Of a DNA stretch of 64,000 nt, positions 29,169 to 39,145 are shown piece by piece. Positions within the stretch are counted from its first letter, which is position 1, and each line of letters starts with the position of its first letter. A program made the position numbers and the translations under genes. Origin of the DNA: Modestobacter muralis (GTDB lineage Bacteria > Actinomycetota > Actinomycetes > Mycobacteriales > Geodermatophilaceae); assembly GCF_010682105.1 (NCBI RefSeq), contig NZ_JAAGWH010000049.1, forward strand, positions 124,001 to 188,000, given 5' to 3'. The notes beneath the pieces are model-generated. The model was given only the letters and a program-made list of their open reading frames with translations, was not told the origin of the DNA and searched no databases.

Positions 29169-32100
29169 GTGTCAAGCATGAGCTCACCCCAGCCCTCCCC
29201 TGCCCACTCCGCCAACCCGGTGGCGGGCTTCGGCACCAACGAGTGGCTGGTGGAGGAGATGTACCAGCAGTACCTCGCCGATCCACGGAGCGTGGACCAG
29301 GCGTGGCACGACTTCTTCGCCGACTTCCGCCCCGGCGGCGGCGACGGTGCCGAGGCGCCTGTCGCCGCGACCCCGGCCACCCCGCCGCCGGCTGCCGCTG
29401 CGCCCACCCCGGCGCCGGCCCGGCCCGCGACTACGGCGCCCGCCGCACCGCAGGCCGCCCCGGCTGCACCGGCCGCCCCCGCGCAGGCCTCGCGGGCGAC
29501 CACCGCCGACGCCCGGTCCGAGGGCACCGTGGTGGCCCGGGCCGCCGAGCGCGCCTCGCAGCAGCAGCCGGCCGCCCCGGCCAGGCCCGCCGCCAAGCCC
29601 GCCGCCAAGCCCGCGGCCGGCGGTGAGGACGGCGGCCCCACGCGCACCCCGCTGCGCGGCGCGGCCGCCGCCGTGGTCAAGAACATGAACGCCTCGCTGA
29701 CCGTGCCCACGGCCACGAGCGTGCGAGCGGTGCCGGCCAAGCTCCTGGTCGACAACCGCATCGTCATCAACAACCACCTGGCCCGCGCCCGCGGCGGCAA
29801 GGTGTCCTTCACGCACCTGATCGGCTACGCGCTGGTCCGGGCCCTCGACGACTTCCCGAACATGAACAACGCGTTCGCCGAGGTCGACGGCAAGCCGGTG
29901 CTGGTGACCCCGGAGCACGTGAACTTCGGCCTGGCCATCGACCTGCCCAAGCCCGACGGCTCGCGGTCGCTCGTCGTCGCCTCCATCAAGGGCGCCGAGG
30001 AGATGGACTTCGCGGAGTTCTGGGGGGCCTACGAGGAGGTCATCCGCCGGGCCCGGGCCAACAAGCTGACCATGGAGGACTTCTCCGGCACCACGATCAG
30101 CCTGACCAACCCGGGCACGATCGGCACCAACCACTCGGTGCCGCGGCTGACCACCGGCCAGGGCACCATCGTCGGCGTCGGCGCGATGGACTACCCGGCC
30201 GAGTTCCAGGGGATGAGCCGCGAGGCGCTGGCCGAGATGGCCGTCTCGAAGATCATCACGCTGACCTCCACCTACGACCACCGGGTGATCCAGGGCGCGG
30301 AGTCCGGTGACTTCCTGCGCCGGATGCACGGGCTGCTGCTGGGCGAGGACGGGTTCTACGACCAGGTCTTCCGCTCGCTGCGGGTGCCCTACGAGCCGGT
30401 CCGCTGGGTCGCCGACAAGCGGGTCGCGCACGAGGGCCAGATCGCCAAGGAAGCCCGGGTCATCGAGGTCATCGAGGCCTACCGGCGCAACGGCCACCTG
30501 ATGGCCGACACCGACCCGCTGGAGTTCAAGGTCCGCACCCACCCCGATCTGGACATCGTCCAGCACGGGCTGACCCTGTGGGACCTCGACCGCCAGTTCC
30601 CCGTCGGCGGGTTCGCCGGCGAGCGCACCATGCCGCTGCGCGACATCCTCGGCGTCCTGCGGCAGTCCTACTGCCGCACGGTCGGCATCGAGTACATGCA
30701 CATCACCGACGTCGAGGAGCGCCGCTGGCTCCAGGAGCGGATCGAGGTCAAGCACGACCAGCCCACCCGGACCAAGCAGAAGCGGGTGCTGGGCCGGCTC
30801 AACGCCGCAGAGGCATTCGAGACCTTCCTGCAGACCAAGTACGTCGGGCAGAAGCGGTTCAGCCTCGAGGGCGGCGAGTCGGTCATCCCGCTGCTGGACG
30901 AGGTGCTGCTGGCCTCCACCGAGTACGGGCTGGACGAGGTGGCGATCGGCATGGCCCACCGCGGCCGGCTGAACGTGCTGGCCAACGTGCTGGGCAAGAG
31001 CTACGCCAAGATCTTCGGTGAGTTCGAGGGCAACATCGACCCGGGCACCGTGCAGGGCTCCGGCGACGTGAAGTACCACCTGGGCGCCGAGGGCACCTTC
31101 TCCCACGAGGGCCGCTCGATCGCCGTCTCGCTGGCCAGCAACCCCAGCCACCTGGAGACGGTCAACCCGGTGCTCGAGGGGATCGTGCGGGCCAAGCAGG
31201 ACATGCTCGACAAGGGCCCCGACGGGTTCACCGTGCTCCCGGTGCTGCTGCACGGTGACGCGGCGTTCGCCGGCCAGGGCGTGGTCCAGGAGACGCTCAA
31301 CCTCTCCCAGCTGCGCGGCTACCGCACCGGCGGCACCGTGCACGTGGTCATCAACAACCAGGTCGGGTTCACCACCAGCCCCGCGCACTCGCGCTCGAGC
31401 CTGTACTCGACCGACGTCGCGCGGATGATCGGCGCCCCGGTCTTCCACGTGAACGGCGACGACCCCGAGGCCTGCGTCCGGGTGGCGAAGCTGGCCGTCG
31501 ACTACCGGCAGGCGTTCAAGAAGGACGTCGTCATCGACCTGGTCTGCTACCGCCGCCGGGGCCACAACGAGGGCGACGACCCCTCGATGACCCAGCCGCT
31601 GATGTACGACATCATCGACCGCAAGCGCTCGGTCCGGAAGCTCTACACCGAGGCGCTGGTCGGCCGGGGCGACATCACCCTGGCCGAGGCCGAGGAGGCG
31701 CTGAAGGACTACCGCGAGCAGCTGGAGCGGGCCTTCGCCGAGACCCACGACGCCAGCGACACCTCGGGCCCCGGCCCGGTCATGGACCCCCGCTCCCCGC
31801 AGCAGGCCACGGTCGACACCGCGGTCACCCTCGAGGTGCTCAAGACCGTCGGCGACGCGCAGGTCGCGCTGCCGGTGGACTTCACCGTCCACCCGAAGCT
31901 GCAGAAGATGCTGGAGCGCCGCTCGGCGATGACCAGCGAGGGCGGCGTCGACTGGGCGATGGGCGAGCTGCTGGCCTTCGGGTCGCTGCTGATGCAGGGC
32001 GTGTCCGTGCGGCTGGCCGGCCAGGACTCCCGCCGCGGCACCTTCGTGCAGCGGCACTCGGTGCTCATCGACCGGGAGAACGCCGCCGAGCACGCCCCGC

Positions 32101-32987
32101 TGGCGCACCTCACGCCGGACCAGGCGAAGTTCTTCGTCTACGACTCGCTGCTGAGCGAGTACGCCGCGCTCGGTTTCGAGTACGGCTACTCCGTGGCCAA
32201 CCCCAAGGCGCTGGTGCTGTGGGAGGCGCAGTTCGGCGACTTCGTCGACGGTGCGCAGATGGTGATCGACGAGTTCATCAGCAGCGGTGAGGCCAAGTGG
32301 GGTCAGCGCTCCGGCGTGGTCCTGCTGCTGCCGCACGGGCTGGAGGGGCAGGGGCCCGACCACTCCAGCGGCCGCATCGAGCGCTTCCTGCAGCTGTCGG
32401 CGGAGAACAACATGACCGTCGCCAACTGCTCGACCCCGGCGAACTACTTCCACCTGCTGCGCCGCCAGGCGCTGAGCGAGGTGCACCGCCCGCTGGTGGT
32501 GTTCACGCCGAAGTCGCTGCTGCGCGCCAAGGCCGCGGTCAGCTCGGTCGCCGACTTCACCGACCAGCGCTTCCGTCCGGTGCTGCCCGACCCGGGCCTG
32601 GCCGGGCAGCCACTGGACGCCTCCGCCGTGCACCGGGTGCTGCTGTGCAGCGGCAAGGTCAGCTACGAGCTCCTGGCCCAGCGCGAGGCCGAGAAGAACA
32701 CGACCACGGCCGTGCTGCGGGTCGAGCAGCTCTACCCGCTGCCGGACGAGGAGATCGCCGAGGCGCTGTCCGCCTACCCCGAGGCCACCGACGTGGTCTG
32801 GGTGCAGGAGGAGCCGGCGAACATGGGCGCCTGGCAGTTCATGGCCTGCAACCTGCCCCAGCAGCTGCCGGCCGGGCGCACCCTGCGCCGGGTCAGCCGC
32901 AAGGCCTCGGCCAGCCCGGCGGTCGGCTCGGCGAAGGTGCACGAGGTCGAGCAGCGCGCGCTGGTCGCCCGGGCCTTCGCCGACTGA
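29169..32987 (+). CDS. kgd: multifunctional 2-oxoglutarate dehydrogenase E1/E2-type protein (Kgd)
   Basis: 1272 residues. The N-terminal E1 tail ([16 protein letters not shown]) leads into a Pro/Ala-rich linker, then an E2 acyltransferase core without lipoyl domain (about 158-390, catalytic TYDHRVIQG near 368). A full thiamine-dependent E1 follows ([18 protein letters not shown] near 694; NNQVGFTT; C-terminal [16 protein letters not shown]). This is the actinobacterial fused form that works with E2p and Lpd and, in mycobacteria, is inhibited by GarA. Start GTG 29169 has AAGAAGG 11 bases upstream; the ATG three codons later is too far from it. Confidence 0.96.
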   Translation: MSSMSSPQPSPAHSANPVAGFGTNEWLVEEMYQQYLADPRSVDQAWHDFFADFRPGGGDGAEAPVAATPATPPPAAAAPTPAPARPATTAPAAPQAAPAAPAAPAQASRATTADARSEGTVVARAAERASQQQPAAPARPAAKPAAKPAAGGEDGGPTRTPLRGAAAAVVKNMNASLTVPTATSVRAVPAKLLVDNRIVINNHLARARGGKVSFTHLIGYALVRALDDFPNMNNAFAEVDGKPVLVTPEHVNFGLAIDLPKPDGSRSLVVASIKGAEEMDFAEFWGAYEEVIRRARANKLTMEDFSGTTISLTNPGTIGTNHSVPRLTTGQGTIVGVGAMDYPAEFQGMSREALAEMAVSKIITLTSTYDHRVIQGAESGDFLRRMHGLLLGEDGFYDQVFRSLRVPYEPVRWVADKRVAHEGQIAKEARVIEVIEAYRRNGHLMADTDPLEFKVRTHPDLDIVQHGLTLWDLDRQFPVGGFAGERTMPLRDILGVLRQSYCRTVGIEYMHITDVEERRWLQERIEVKHDQPTRTKQKRVLGRLNAAEAFETFLQTKYVGQKRFSLEGGESVIPLLDEVLLASTEYGLDEVAIGMAHRGRLNVLANVLGKSYAKIFGEFEGNIDPGTVQGSGDVKYHLGAEGTFSHEGRSIAVSLASNPSHLETVNPVLEGIVRAKQDMLDKGPDGFTVLPVLLHGDAAFAGQGVVQETLNLSQLRGYRTGGTVHVVINNQVGFTTSPAHSRSSLYSTDVARMIGAPVFHVNGDDPEACVRVAKLAVDYRQAFKKDVVIDLVCYRRRGHNEGDDPSMTQPLMYDIIDRKRSVRKLYTEALVGRGDITLAEAEEALKDYREQLERAFAETHDASDTSGPGPVMDPRSPQQATVDTAVTLEVLKTVGDAQVALPVDFTVHPKLQKMLERRSAMTSEGGVDWAMGELLAFGSLLMQGVSVRLAGQDSRRGTFVQRHSVLIDRENAAEHAPLAHLTPDQAKFFVYDSLLSEYAALGFEYGYSVANPKALVLWEAQFGDFVDGAQMVIDEFISSGEAKWGQRSGVVLLLPHGLEGQGPDHSSGRIERFLQLSAENNMTVANCSTPANYFHLLRRQALSEVHRPLVVFTPKSLLRAKAAVSSVADFTDQRFRPVLPDPGLAGQPLDASAVHRVLLCSGKVSYELLAQREAEKNTTTAVLRVEQLYPLPDEEIAEALSAYPEATDVVWVQEEPANMGAWQFMACNLPQQLPAGRTLRRVSRKASASPAVGSAKVHEVEQRALVARAFAD

Positions 32988-32998
32988 GGCGCCCGACC

Positions 32999-33187
32999 AT
33001 GTACTTCACTGATCGCGGCATCGAGGAGCTGGCCGGCCGGCGGGGCGAGGAAGAGGTCTCCCTCGCCTGGCTGGCCGACCAGCTGCAGGCCTTCGTCGAC
33101 CAGCACCCCGACTTCGAGGTGCCGGTCGAGCGGTTCGCCACCTGGCTGGCCCGCGGTGGCACCGACGACGTCGACGACCTGGACTGA
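32999..33187 (+). CDS. DUF6104 family small protein
   Basis: 62 residues, acidic and without membrane segments: MYFTDRGIEELAGRRGEEEV, then WLADQLQAFVDQHPDFEVP and an acidic tail. It matches the short DUF6104 family, found next to kgd/sucA in actinobacteria. It is 11 bp after kgd and its TGA overlaps the ATG of the next gene. Function unknown; constant linkage to kgd suggests a role with the 2-oxoglutarate complex (inference). Confidence 0.8.
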   Translation: MYFTDRGIEELAGRRGEEEVSLAWLADQLQAFVDQHPDFEVPVERFATWLARGGTDDVDDLD

Positions 33188-36051
33188 TGGCCTCGCTGCA
33201 GGGTCCCGCCGCGAGATCGCGAGTGGTGGGGGGCAGCGGGGTCCTTCCACTGATCGAAGCCCTCCGCCGGGCCGGGGTGGCCGACGTCGACGAGTCGGGG
33301 CTGGCCCGCGCGCTGTACTCCAGCGACGCCTCGCTGTACCGGGTGCTGCCGCGGGCCGTCGTCCGGCCCCGGCACGCCGACGAGGTCGTGGCCACCCTGG
33401 CGGTGTGCCGCGAGCTCGGCGTGCCGGTGACCGCCCGCGGTGCGGGGACCTCGATCGCCGGCAACGCCGTCGGCCCCGGGGTCGTGTTCGACACCAGCCG
33501 GCACCTCACCCGCGTCCACTCGGTGGACCCGGAGACCCGGACGGCGGTGGTCGACCCCGGCGTCGTCCAGTCCTCGCTGCAGGCCGCGGCCAGGCCGTAC
33601 GGGCTGCGGTTCGGCCCCGACCCGAGCACCCACAACCGCTGCACGATCGGCGGGATGATCGGCAACAACGCCTGCGGCTCCCGCGCGCTGGGCTACGGCC
33701 GGACCTCGGACAACGTCGTCGGCCTGGACGTCGTCACCGGGGGCGGCGAGCGGCTCGTGCTCACCGGCGGCCTGCCCGCGGGCGCGCTCGGCGACCGGCT
33801 GCGCGACCTCACCGACGCCTCCCTGGAACTGCTGCGCACCGAGCTGGGCCGCTTCGGCCGGCAGGTCTCCGGCTACGGCCTCGAGCACCTGCTGCCCGAG
33901 CGGGGCCGCGACCTGGCCCGCGCGCTGGTCGGCAGCGAGGGCACGCTCGCGCTGACACTGGGCGCCACGGTGCGGTTGGTGCCCGAGCCCACCGCCCGTG
34001 CGCTGGTGGTGCTGGGCTACCCGTCGATGCCCGAGGCGGCCGACGCCACCCCGGCCCTGCTGCGGCACACCCCCACCGCGATCGAGGGGCTGGACTCCCG
34101 GATCGTGCAGCGGCTGCACGACGTGCCGGCCGCCGTCGTCCCCGACCTGCCGCGCGGCGAGGGCTGGCTGATCGTGGAGATCACCGGCGACGACCCGGCC
34201 GAGGTCGCCGCCCGCGGCGCGCGGATCGCCGCCGACGCCGGCGCCGTGGACACGATGGTGGTCACCGACGCAGCCCACGCCGCCGCGATCTGGCGGATCC
34301 GCGAGGACGGCGCCGGGCTGGCTGCCCGCACCCACGACGGCCGGCCCGCACACGCCGGCTGGGAGGACGCCGCCGTCCCGGTGGGGCAGCTGGGCTCCTA
34401 CCTGCGCCGGTTCGAGGCGCTGCTGGTCGACCACGGGCTGCAGGGGCTGCCCTACGGCCACTTCGGCGACGGCTGCGTGCACGTGCGCATCGACTTCCCG
34501 TTCGGCCCGGACTCCCCTGAGCCCGACCGGGGCCGCGGCCGGTACCGGGCCTTCATCGGCGACGCCGCGGCGCTGGTGGCCGAGTACGGCGGGTCGGTGT
34601 CCGGCGAGCACGGCGACGGCCGGGCCCGCAGCGAGCTGCTGCCGGTCATGTACTCCCCCGCCGTGCTCGACCTCTTCGGCCGGGTCAAGGGCGTGCTCGA
34701 CCCCGACGACGTGCTCAACCCCGGCGTGCTCGTGCGGCCGGTGCCCTTCGACGCCGACCTGCGGGTGGCCGCGGCACCCGCCCACCGCACCCGGCTGGCG
34801 CTGGCGTACCGGCACGACGGCGGCGACCTGTCCGCGGCCGTGCACCGCTGCACGGGGGTGGGCAAGTGCCGGGCCGACCTCACCGACGCCGGCGCCGTCA
34901 TGTGCCCGTCGTTCCAGGCGACCCGGGAGGAGAAGGACAGCACCCGCGGCCGGGCCCGGGTGCTGCAGGAGATGCTGGCCCCGGGCGGGCCGGTGCACGA
35001 CTGGCGCTCACCCGAGGTGCACGAGGCCCTCGACCTCTGCCTGTCCTGCAAGGGCTGCGCCCGCGACTGCCCGACCGGTGTCGACATGTCGACCTACAAG
35101 GCCGAGGTGCTGCACCAGTCCTACCGCCGGCGGCTGCGCCCGCGCGCCCACTACGCGCTGGGCCGGCTGCCGCGCTGGGCCGACGTCGCCGCCCGGGCAC
35201 CCCGGTTGGTCAACCGCGTCCTGGGCAGCCGGGCAGGGGGCGCGCTGGCCCGGTGGGGCGCCGGGGTCGACCAGCGCCGCGACCTGCCGGCGTTCGCGCC
35301 GCGCACCTTCCGCGCCGGGTGGACGCCGGTGCCGATGGACGACCGGCCCGTCGTCGCGCTGTGGGTCGACTCGTTCACCGACCACTTCGCCCCGCAGGTC
35401 GCCGACGCCGCCGCCCGGGTGCTCCACGCCGCCGGCTACCGGGTCGAGGTGCCGCCAGCGGACACCTGCTGCGGACTGACCTGGATCACCACCGGCCAGC
35501 TCGACGCGGCCCGCCGCATCCTGACCCACACCGTGGCCCGGCTGGCCCCCTGGGCCGACGCGGGGGTGCCGATCGTGGGCCTGGAGCCCTCCTGCACCGC
35601 GGTGCTGCGCGGGGAGGTGGTCGAACTGGTCGACGACCCGGCCGCGGGACGGGTGCAGGCCGCCACCCGCACGCTGGCCGAGCTGCTCACCGCCACCCCG
35701 GGCTGGACGGCGCCGGACCTCACCGGGACCGAGGTCGTCGCCCAGCCGCACTGCCACCACCACGCGACGATGGGCTGGACGACCGACGAGCGGCTGCTTC
35801 GCGGCGCCGGTGCGGCGCTGACCCGGGTCGGTGGCTGCTGCGGGCTGGCCGGCAACTGGGGCGTCGAGCGCGGTCACCACGACGTCTCGGTGCAGATCGC
35901 CGAGCACGACCTGCTGCCGGCCGTGCGGGCCGCCGGCGCCGGCGCCGTCGTCCTGGCCGACGGCTTCTCCTGCCGGACCCAGCTCGACCACCTCGCCGAC
36001 GGCGGCGGTCGGCACCTCGCCGAGCTGCTCGCCGAACGCCTGCCGGGCTGA
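33187..36051 (+). CDS. FAD- and Fe-S-binding oxidoreductase (GlcD/GlpC fusion, D-lactate/glycolate dehydrogenase type)
   Basis: 954 residues. FAD-binding PCMH domain (PVTARGAGTSIAGNAVGPG), FAD-oxidase C-terminal domain (LPYGHFGDGCVHVR and SGEHGDGRARSEL), a 4Fe-4S segment (HRCTGVGKCR near 552 and CLSCKGCARDCPTG near 617), and two CCG redox modules (DTCCGL near 758, GGCCGLAGNWG near 880). This is the D-2-hydroxyacid dehydrogenase layout feeding electrons to quinone; the substrate is undecided. The first 20 codons after ATG 33187 are read from a palindromic element, so the ancestral N-terminus is probably near LIEALRRAGVADV at about 33250. Confidence 0.93.
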   Translation: MASLQGPAARSRVVGGSGVLPLIEALRRAGVADVDESGLARALYSSDASLYRVLPRAVVRPRHADEVVATLAVCRELGVPVTARGAGTSIAGNAVGPGVVFDTSRHLTRVHSVDPETRTAVVDPGVVQSSLQAAARPYGLRFGPDPSTHNRCTIGGMIGNNACGSRALGYGRTSDNVVGLDVVTGGGERLVLTGGLPAGALGDRLRDLTDASLELLRTELGRFGRQVSGYGLEHLLPERGRDLARALVGSEGTLALTLGATVRLVPEPTARALVVLGYPSMPEAADATPALLRHTPTAIEGLDSRIVQRLHDVPAAVVPDLPRGEGWLIVEITGDDPAEVAARGARIAADAGAVDTMVVTDAAHAAAIWRIREDGAGLAARTHDGRPAHAGWEDAAVPVGQLGSYLRRFEALLVDHGLQGLPYGHFGDGCVHVRIDFPFGPDSPEPDRGRGRYRAFIGDAAALVAEYGGSVSGEHGDGRARSELLPVMYSPAVLDLFGRVKGVLDPDDVLNPGVLVRPVPFDADLRVAAAPAHRTRLALAYRHDGGDLSAAVHRCTGVGKCRADLTDAGAVMCPSFQATREEKDSTRGRARVLQEMLAPGGPVHDWRSPEVHEALDLCLSCKGCARDCPTGVDMSTYKAEVLHQSYRRRLRPRAHYALGRLPRWADVAARAPRLVNRVLGSRAGGALARWGAGVDQRRDLPAFAPRTFRAGWTPVPMDDRPVVALWVDSFTDHFAPQVADAAARVLHAAGYRVEVPPADTCCGLTWITTGQLDAARRILTHTVARLAPWADAGVPIVGLEPSCTAVLRGEVVELVDDPAAGRVQAATRTLAELLTATPGWTAPDLTGTEVVAQPHCHHHATMGWTTDERLLRGAGAALTRVGGCCGLAGNWGVERGHHDVSVQIAEHDLLPAVRAAGAGAVVLADGFSCRTQLDHLADGGGRHLAELLAERLPG
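33189..33249 (-). repeat. dispersed palindromic element at the N-terminus of the FAD/Fe-S gene
   Basis: Minus-oriented copy (outer stem GGACCCCGCTGC with GCAGCGAGGCC, one mismatch). It begins right after the ATG at 33187 and is read in frame as SLQGPAARSRVVGGSGV. Orientation is opposite to the surrounding genes, so it is not placed as a terminator of a minus-strand gene. Confidence 0.85.
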
Positions 36052-36102
36052 CCGCCGGAGCGCCTCCCGGGCCGGGGCGCACCGGCGGGTGACCCTGGGT
36101 CC

Positions 36103-36807
36103 GTGCTCGGTCACTCCCACGCCCTCTCCGGCTTCGCCGTCGGTGCCGCCACCCTGCCCTGGGCGCCGGTGGACGGCACGGTCGCCCAGGTAGCCTGGGT
36201 CTCCGCGGTCGGCGGCCTGGCGATGCTCCCCGACCTCGACCAGCAGGGCTCGACCATCTCCCGGATGTGGGGCCCGCTCACCGACGCCCCGTCCGGGCTG
36301 GTCAACACGATCGCCCGCGGGCACCGCTGGGGCACCCACGACGCCGTCCTGGCGCCCGTGGTGTTCGGCCTGCTCGCCCACGCCGCGTCGTGGAACCGCT
36401 GGTCCAGCCTGCTGGTGCTGGCCCTGGCCATCGGGCTGGCGCTGCGCGCGCTGCACGTGGTCATCCCCGGCCGGGCGGAGAACACCGTCGTCGGCAACCT
36501 GGTGCTGTCGGGAGGCGGGGCCTGGCTGCTGCTGGCGCACAGCCCGGCGCCGGCCTGGCTGCCCTGGGCCGTGGCGGTCGGGGTGCTCACCCACATCGCC
36601 GGTGACTGGCTGACCCGCGAGGGCGTGCCGGTGCCGGTCCTCTGGGTGGTCCACCGCAGCCGGCTGGCCCCGGTCCACCTGCGCACCGGGGCGACGGTCG
36701 AGAAGGCCGTGCTGGTGCCGCTGTTCGTGGTCGCGACCCTGACGTTCCTCTACCTCAACACCGGCGCCCAGCAGCTGGTCGACCCGCTCCTCGCCCACTT
36801 GGGCTGA
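36103..36807 (+). CDS. YdjM-like membrane-bound metal-dependent hydrolase family protein
   Basis: 234 residues with four to five membrane helices and the LexA-regulated YdjM/DUF457 pattern: LGHSHALSGFAVG at the N-terminus, LAMLPDLDQQGST, GHRWGTHDAVLAP and THIAGDWLT. The His/Asp residues resemble a metal site. Function is not established for the family. Start GTG 36103. The preceding GACCCT at N6 from the GTG could be a -10 of a leaderless message. Confidence 0.82.
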   Translation: MLGHSHALSGFAVGAATLPWAPVDGTVAQVAWVSAVGGLAMLPDLDQQGSTISRMWGPLTDAPSGLVNTIARGHRWGTHDAVLAPVVFGLLAHAASWNRWSSLLVLALAIGLALRALHVVIPGRAENTVVGNLVLSGGGAWLLLAHSPAPAWLPWAVAVGVLTHIAGDWLTREGVPVPVLWVVHRSRLAPVHLRTGATVEKAVLVPLFVVATLTFLYLNTGAQQLVDPLLAHLG

Positions 36808-36808
36808 C

Positions 36809-36869
36809 GAAGGACCCCCGTGCCCCCCACCGCTCGCGAGCTCGCGGCGGGCCCCTGCACGGGGGCCGT
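36809..36869 (+). repeat. dispersed palindromic element after the YdjM-like gene
   Basis: Follows the stop as TGACGAAGGACC. Outer stem GGACCCCCGTGC with GCACGGGGGCC; the centre contains CCGCTCGCGAGCTCGCGG. One bulged A in the outer stem, as in other copies. Confidence 0.9.
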
Positions 36870-36910
36870 ACGGACGCCGACGAGCGCACACTCGCCGTCG
36901 CGCTCGGGCG

Positions 36911-37291
36911 CTAGGGGGTGACGGGTGGGCGCCGCGGGAGGCGGCCGGGGCGGGGGCGCAGCCGGACCACCACGCAGCCCACGACCACCGCGGTGCCGAA
37001 GGCGCGGGAGTCGTCGGTCACCAGCGGGTTGTCACCCAGCACCCAGTGGCCGCCCTCGACGGCGTGGTGCACGCGCTTGACCACCAGCAGGTCCGGCCGG
37101 GCCGGGAAGCGGGCCAGCACCACGCTGCCCGGCGCCACGGCCGCCCCCGGGCGCACCCGGCGCACCAGCAGGCGGTCGCCGTGCCGCACCGTCGGCGACA
37201 TCGACGGCCCGGTGACCCGGGCCAGCACCCAGCGGGTCGCCAGGGCGGGCACGGTGGGGCCGGGACCGCTGGCGGAGTGGGGGGTGATCAC
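36911..37291 (-). CDS. sodX: S26 family signal peptidase, probable Ni-SOD maturation protease
   Basis: 126 residues of the signal-peptidase I fold. The catalytic Ser is in VTGPSMSPTVRHGDRLLV and the general-base Lys in LLVVKRVHH; the box E-like GDNPLVTDDSRAFG is present. No obvious membrane anchor precedes the serine. Divergent from sodN with only 48 bp between them, which identifies it as SodX, the protease thought to remove the Ni-SOD propeptide. In Streptomyces sodX is downstream of sodN in tandem, so the divergent layout is a variant. Start GTG 37289-37291. Confidence 0.88.
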   Translation of the reverse strand: MITPHSASGPGPTVPALATRWVLARVTGPSMSPTVRHGDRLLVRRVRPGAAVAPGSVVLARFPARPDLLVVKRVHHAVEGGHWVLGDNPLVTDDSRAFGTAVVVGCVVVRLRPRPGRLPRRPPVTP

Positions 37292-37339
37292 CGCGAGTAG
37301 GGTCGCAGACGAACGTCCCCCAGAAACCGGAGGCACCCC

Positions 37340-37744
37340 ATGCGTCTGTCCAGCATGTTCTCCGCAGTCGAGGCCACCGCGCACTGCGACCTCCCCTGCG
37401 GCGTCTACGACCCCGCGCAGGCCCGCATCGAGGCGGAGTCGGTCAAGGCCATCCAGGAGAAGTACCAGGCCAACGAGGACCCGGTCTTCCGGACCCGCGC
37501 CATCCTGATCAAGGAGCAGCGCTCCGACCTGGTCAAGCACCACCTCTGGGTGCTGTGGACCGACTACTTCAAGCCCCCGCACTTCGAGAAGTACCCGCAG
37601 CTGCACGAGCTGTTCAACAAGGCGACTAAGCAGGCCGGCGCCGCCGGCGGCAAGGGCAGCATGGACCCCGCCGAGGGCCAGAAGCTGCTCGACTACATCG
37701 CCGAGATCGACGCGATCTTCTGGGCGACCAAGGCCGCGGCCTGA
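37340..37744 (+). CDS. sodN: nickel superoxide dismutase
   Basis: 134 residues. A 14-residue leader (MRLSSMFSAVEATA) precedes HCDLPCGVYDP, the nickel hook HCxxPCxxY whose His1 must be exposed by cleavage. The mature part (IRAILIKEQRSDLVKHH-type helices) matches the four-helix Ni-SOD subunit. RBS CGGAGG lies eight bases before the ATG. TAGGGT (37298-37303) may be the -10 box and overlaps the sodX promoter. Nur-type nickel control is typical in Streptomyces; I see no clear Nur box here. Confidence 0.97.
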   Translation: MRLSSMFSAVEATAHCDLPCGVYDPAQARIEAESVKAIQEKYQANEDPVFRTRAILIKEQRSDLVKHHLWVLWTDYFKPPHFEKYPQLHELFNKATKQAGAAGGKGSMDPAEGQKLLDYIAEIDAIFWATKAAA

Positions 37745-37759
37745 CCTCCCCCGCACGAC

Positions 37760-37798
37760 CGGCGCTGCCGGACCGTCATCGACGGTCCGGCAGCGCCG
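37760..37798 (+). terminator. sodN terminator
   Basis: Perfect 18-bp stem (37760-37777 with 37781-37798) around loop ATC, followed by only TT. A strong hairpin 16 bp after the sodN stop. Confidence 0.88.
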
Positions 37799-37850
37799 TT
37801 CTGTACATCGACCACCAGGTCGACGTGATGCGTCCACCCGGGGTCACCCC

Positions 37851-39098
37851 ATGACCGGCTCGGAGGATCGTGTGATCGACGTCGGCCAACTGTTGGAGAG
37901 GGTCGAGTCGGCCCCCCCGATCGAGGCGGTGGAGGCGGTCGCCGCGGCACTCGGGGAGATGGTCGAGGCCCGCTCGGTGACCCTGCTGATCACCGACTTC
38001 ACCGGCCGGGCCGTCGTCCGGCTGACCTCTGCCGACCTGGTGGACGGCGCGCGCGGGCACGGGGTCGAGCAGGCCGAGACGCTCCCGCTGGCCGGCACCG
38101 TCTACGACCGGGTGCTGCGGAGCCAGGAGGCCGACGTCCGGGCCGACGGTGACGGCGCGGTGGTCGTCGTCCCGGTCACCGACCGGGGTGACGCGATCGG
38201 GGTGCTCGAGCTGGAACTGCCCCGGCCCCCGTCCCCGACGCAGGTCGACGAGGTCCGCACCGCCGCGCACGCGCTGGCCTACGTCGTCATCGCCGCCCGC
38301 CGGCACACCGACGTCTTCGAGTGGGGCCAACGCTCTTCGCCCTTCGCCCTGGCCGCGGAGATCCAGCGGCGGCTGCTGCCGGCGTCCTACACCTGCGAGG
38401 CGGGTCAGTTCACCCTGGCCGGCTGGCTCGAGCCGGCCAGCTCGGTGGGCGGGGACACCTTCGACTACAACCTCGACCGCGACTCCCTGCAGCTGTCGAT
38501 CACCGACGCCGTCGGCCACCAGGTCGCCGCGGCCCTGCTCGCCACCCTGCTCGTCGGCAGCCTCCGCAACGGGCGACGCGGCGGCATGGACCTCGCCGCG
38601 CAGGCGGCGTTCGCCAACGACTCCCTCGCCGAGAACGCCCCGTCGGGGCAGTTCGTGACCGGGCAGCTGCTGCGGGTCGACCTGCACACCGGCACCGCCG
38701 GGATCGTCAACGCCGGCCACGTGCTCCCCCTGCGGCTGCGCAACGGTGTGGTCGAGCAGGTGCAGCTGCGCGTCGACCCGCCCTTCGGGGTGGTGCCCGG
38801 CCGGGCCTTCCAGGTGCAGTCGTTCCCCCTGGAGCCCGGGGACCGCATCGTCTTCCTCACCGACGGCATGGAGGAGCGCAACGCCGTGAACCTCGACGTC
38901 GCGACCGCCCTGGCCGACAGCGCCGACCTGCACCCCCGGGAGGTCGTGCACGCCCTGGGCGCAGCCGTGCTGGCGGAGACCAGCGGCGACCTGCGTGACG
39001 ACGCCACGATGATCTGCCTGGACTGGTACGGCGGGCCACCCCGTGGCCGCCGGACCGAGCAGGGCGCCGACCCCGACCGCGCGTCGGCGCCGGCCTGA
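37851..39098 (+). CDS. GAF-SpoIIE PP2C-type serine/threonine phosphatase
   Basis: 415 residues. An N-terminal GAF-like sensor domain (about 20-150) leads into a linker helix (FALAAEIQRRLLPASY) and a SpoIIE/RsbU PP2C domain (about 170-400). Metal-binding Asp residues are in SVGGDTFDYNL, ITDAVGHQVAAAL, FLTDGMEER and LRDDATMICLDW. Such phosphatases dephosphorylate anti-anti-sigma factors in partner-switching pathways. No anti-sigma or STAS gene is adjacent, so its targets lie elsewhere. Confidence 0.9.
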   Translation: MTGSEDRVIDVGQLLERVESAPPIEAVEAVAAALGEMVEARSVTLLITDFTGRAVVRLTSADLVDGARGHGVEQAETLPLAGTVYDRVLRSQEADVRADGDGAVVVVPVTDRGDAIGVLELELPRPPSPTQVDEVRTAAHALAYVVIAARRHTDVFEWGQRSSPFALAAEIQRRLLPASYTCEAGQFTLAGWLEPASSVGGDTFDYNLDRDSLQLSITDAVGHQVAAALLATLLVGSLRNGRRGGMDLAAQAAFANDSLAENAPSGQFVTGQLLRVDLHTGTAGIVNAGHVLPLRLRNGVVEQVQLRVDPPFGVVPGRAFQVQSFPLEPGDRIVFLTDGMEERNAVNLDVATALADSADLHPREVVHALGAAVLAETSGDLRDDATMICLDWYGGPPRGRRTEQGADPDRASAPA

Positions 39099-39145
39099 GG
39101 CGGACGTCCGGGGACATGGGGTCGCGGCGGTACCGTCTGGTCACC

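Noticed and set aside
29184-32942. 1252-codon open frame on the minus strand opposite kgd
   Set aside because: Shadow of a GC-rich gene: third-position GC makes the antisense frame open. The peptide is Val/Gly/Arg/Asp-rich without domains, while the plus strand encodes an intact Kgd.
37760-37798. Additional copy of the dispersed palindromic element
   Set aside because: A simple perfect hairpin without the AGGACC end, bulged A or nested centre; an ordinary sodN terminator. The same applies to 12546-12591, 44083-44117 and 62795-62843.
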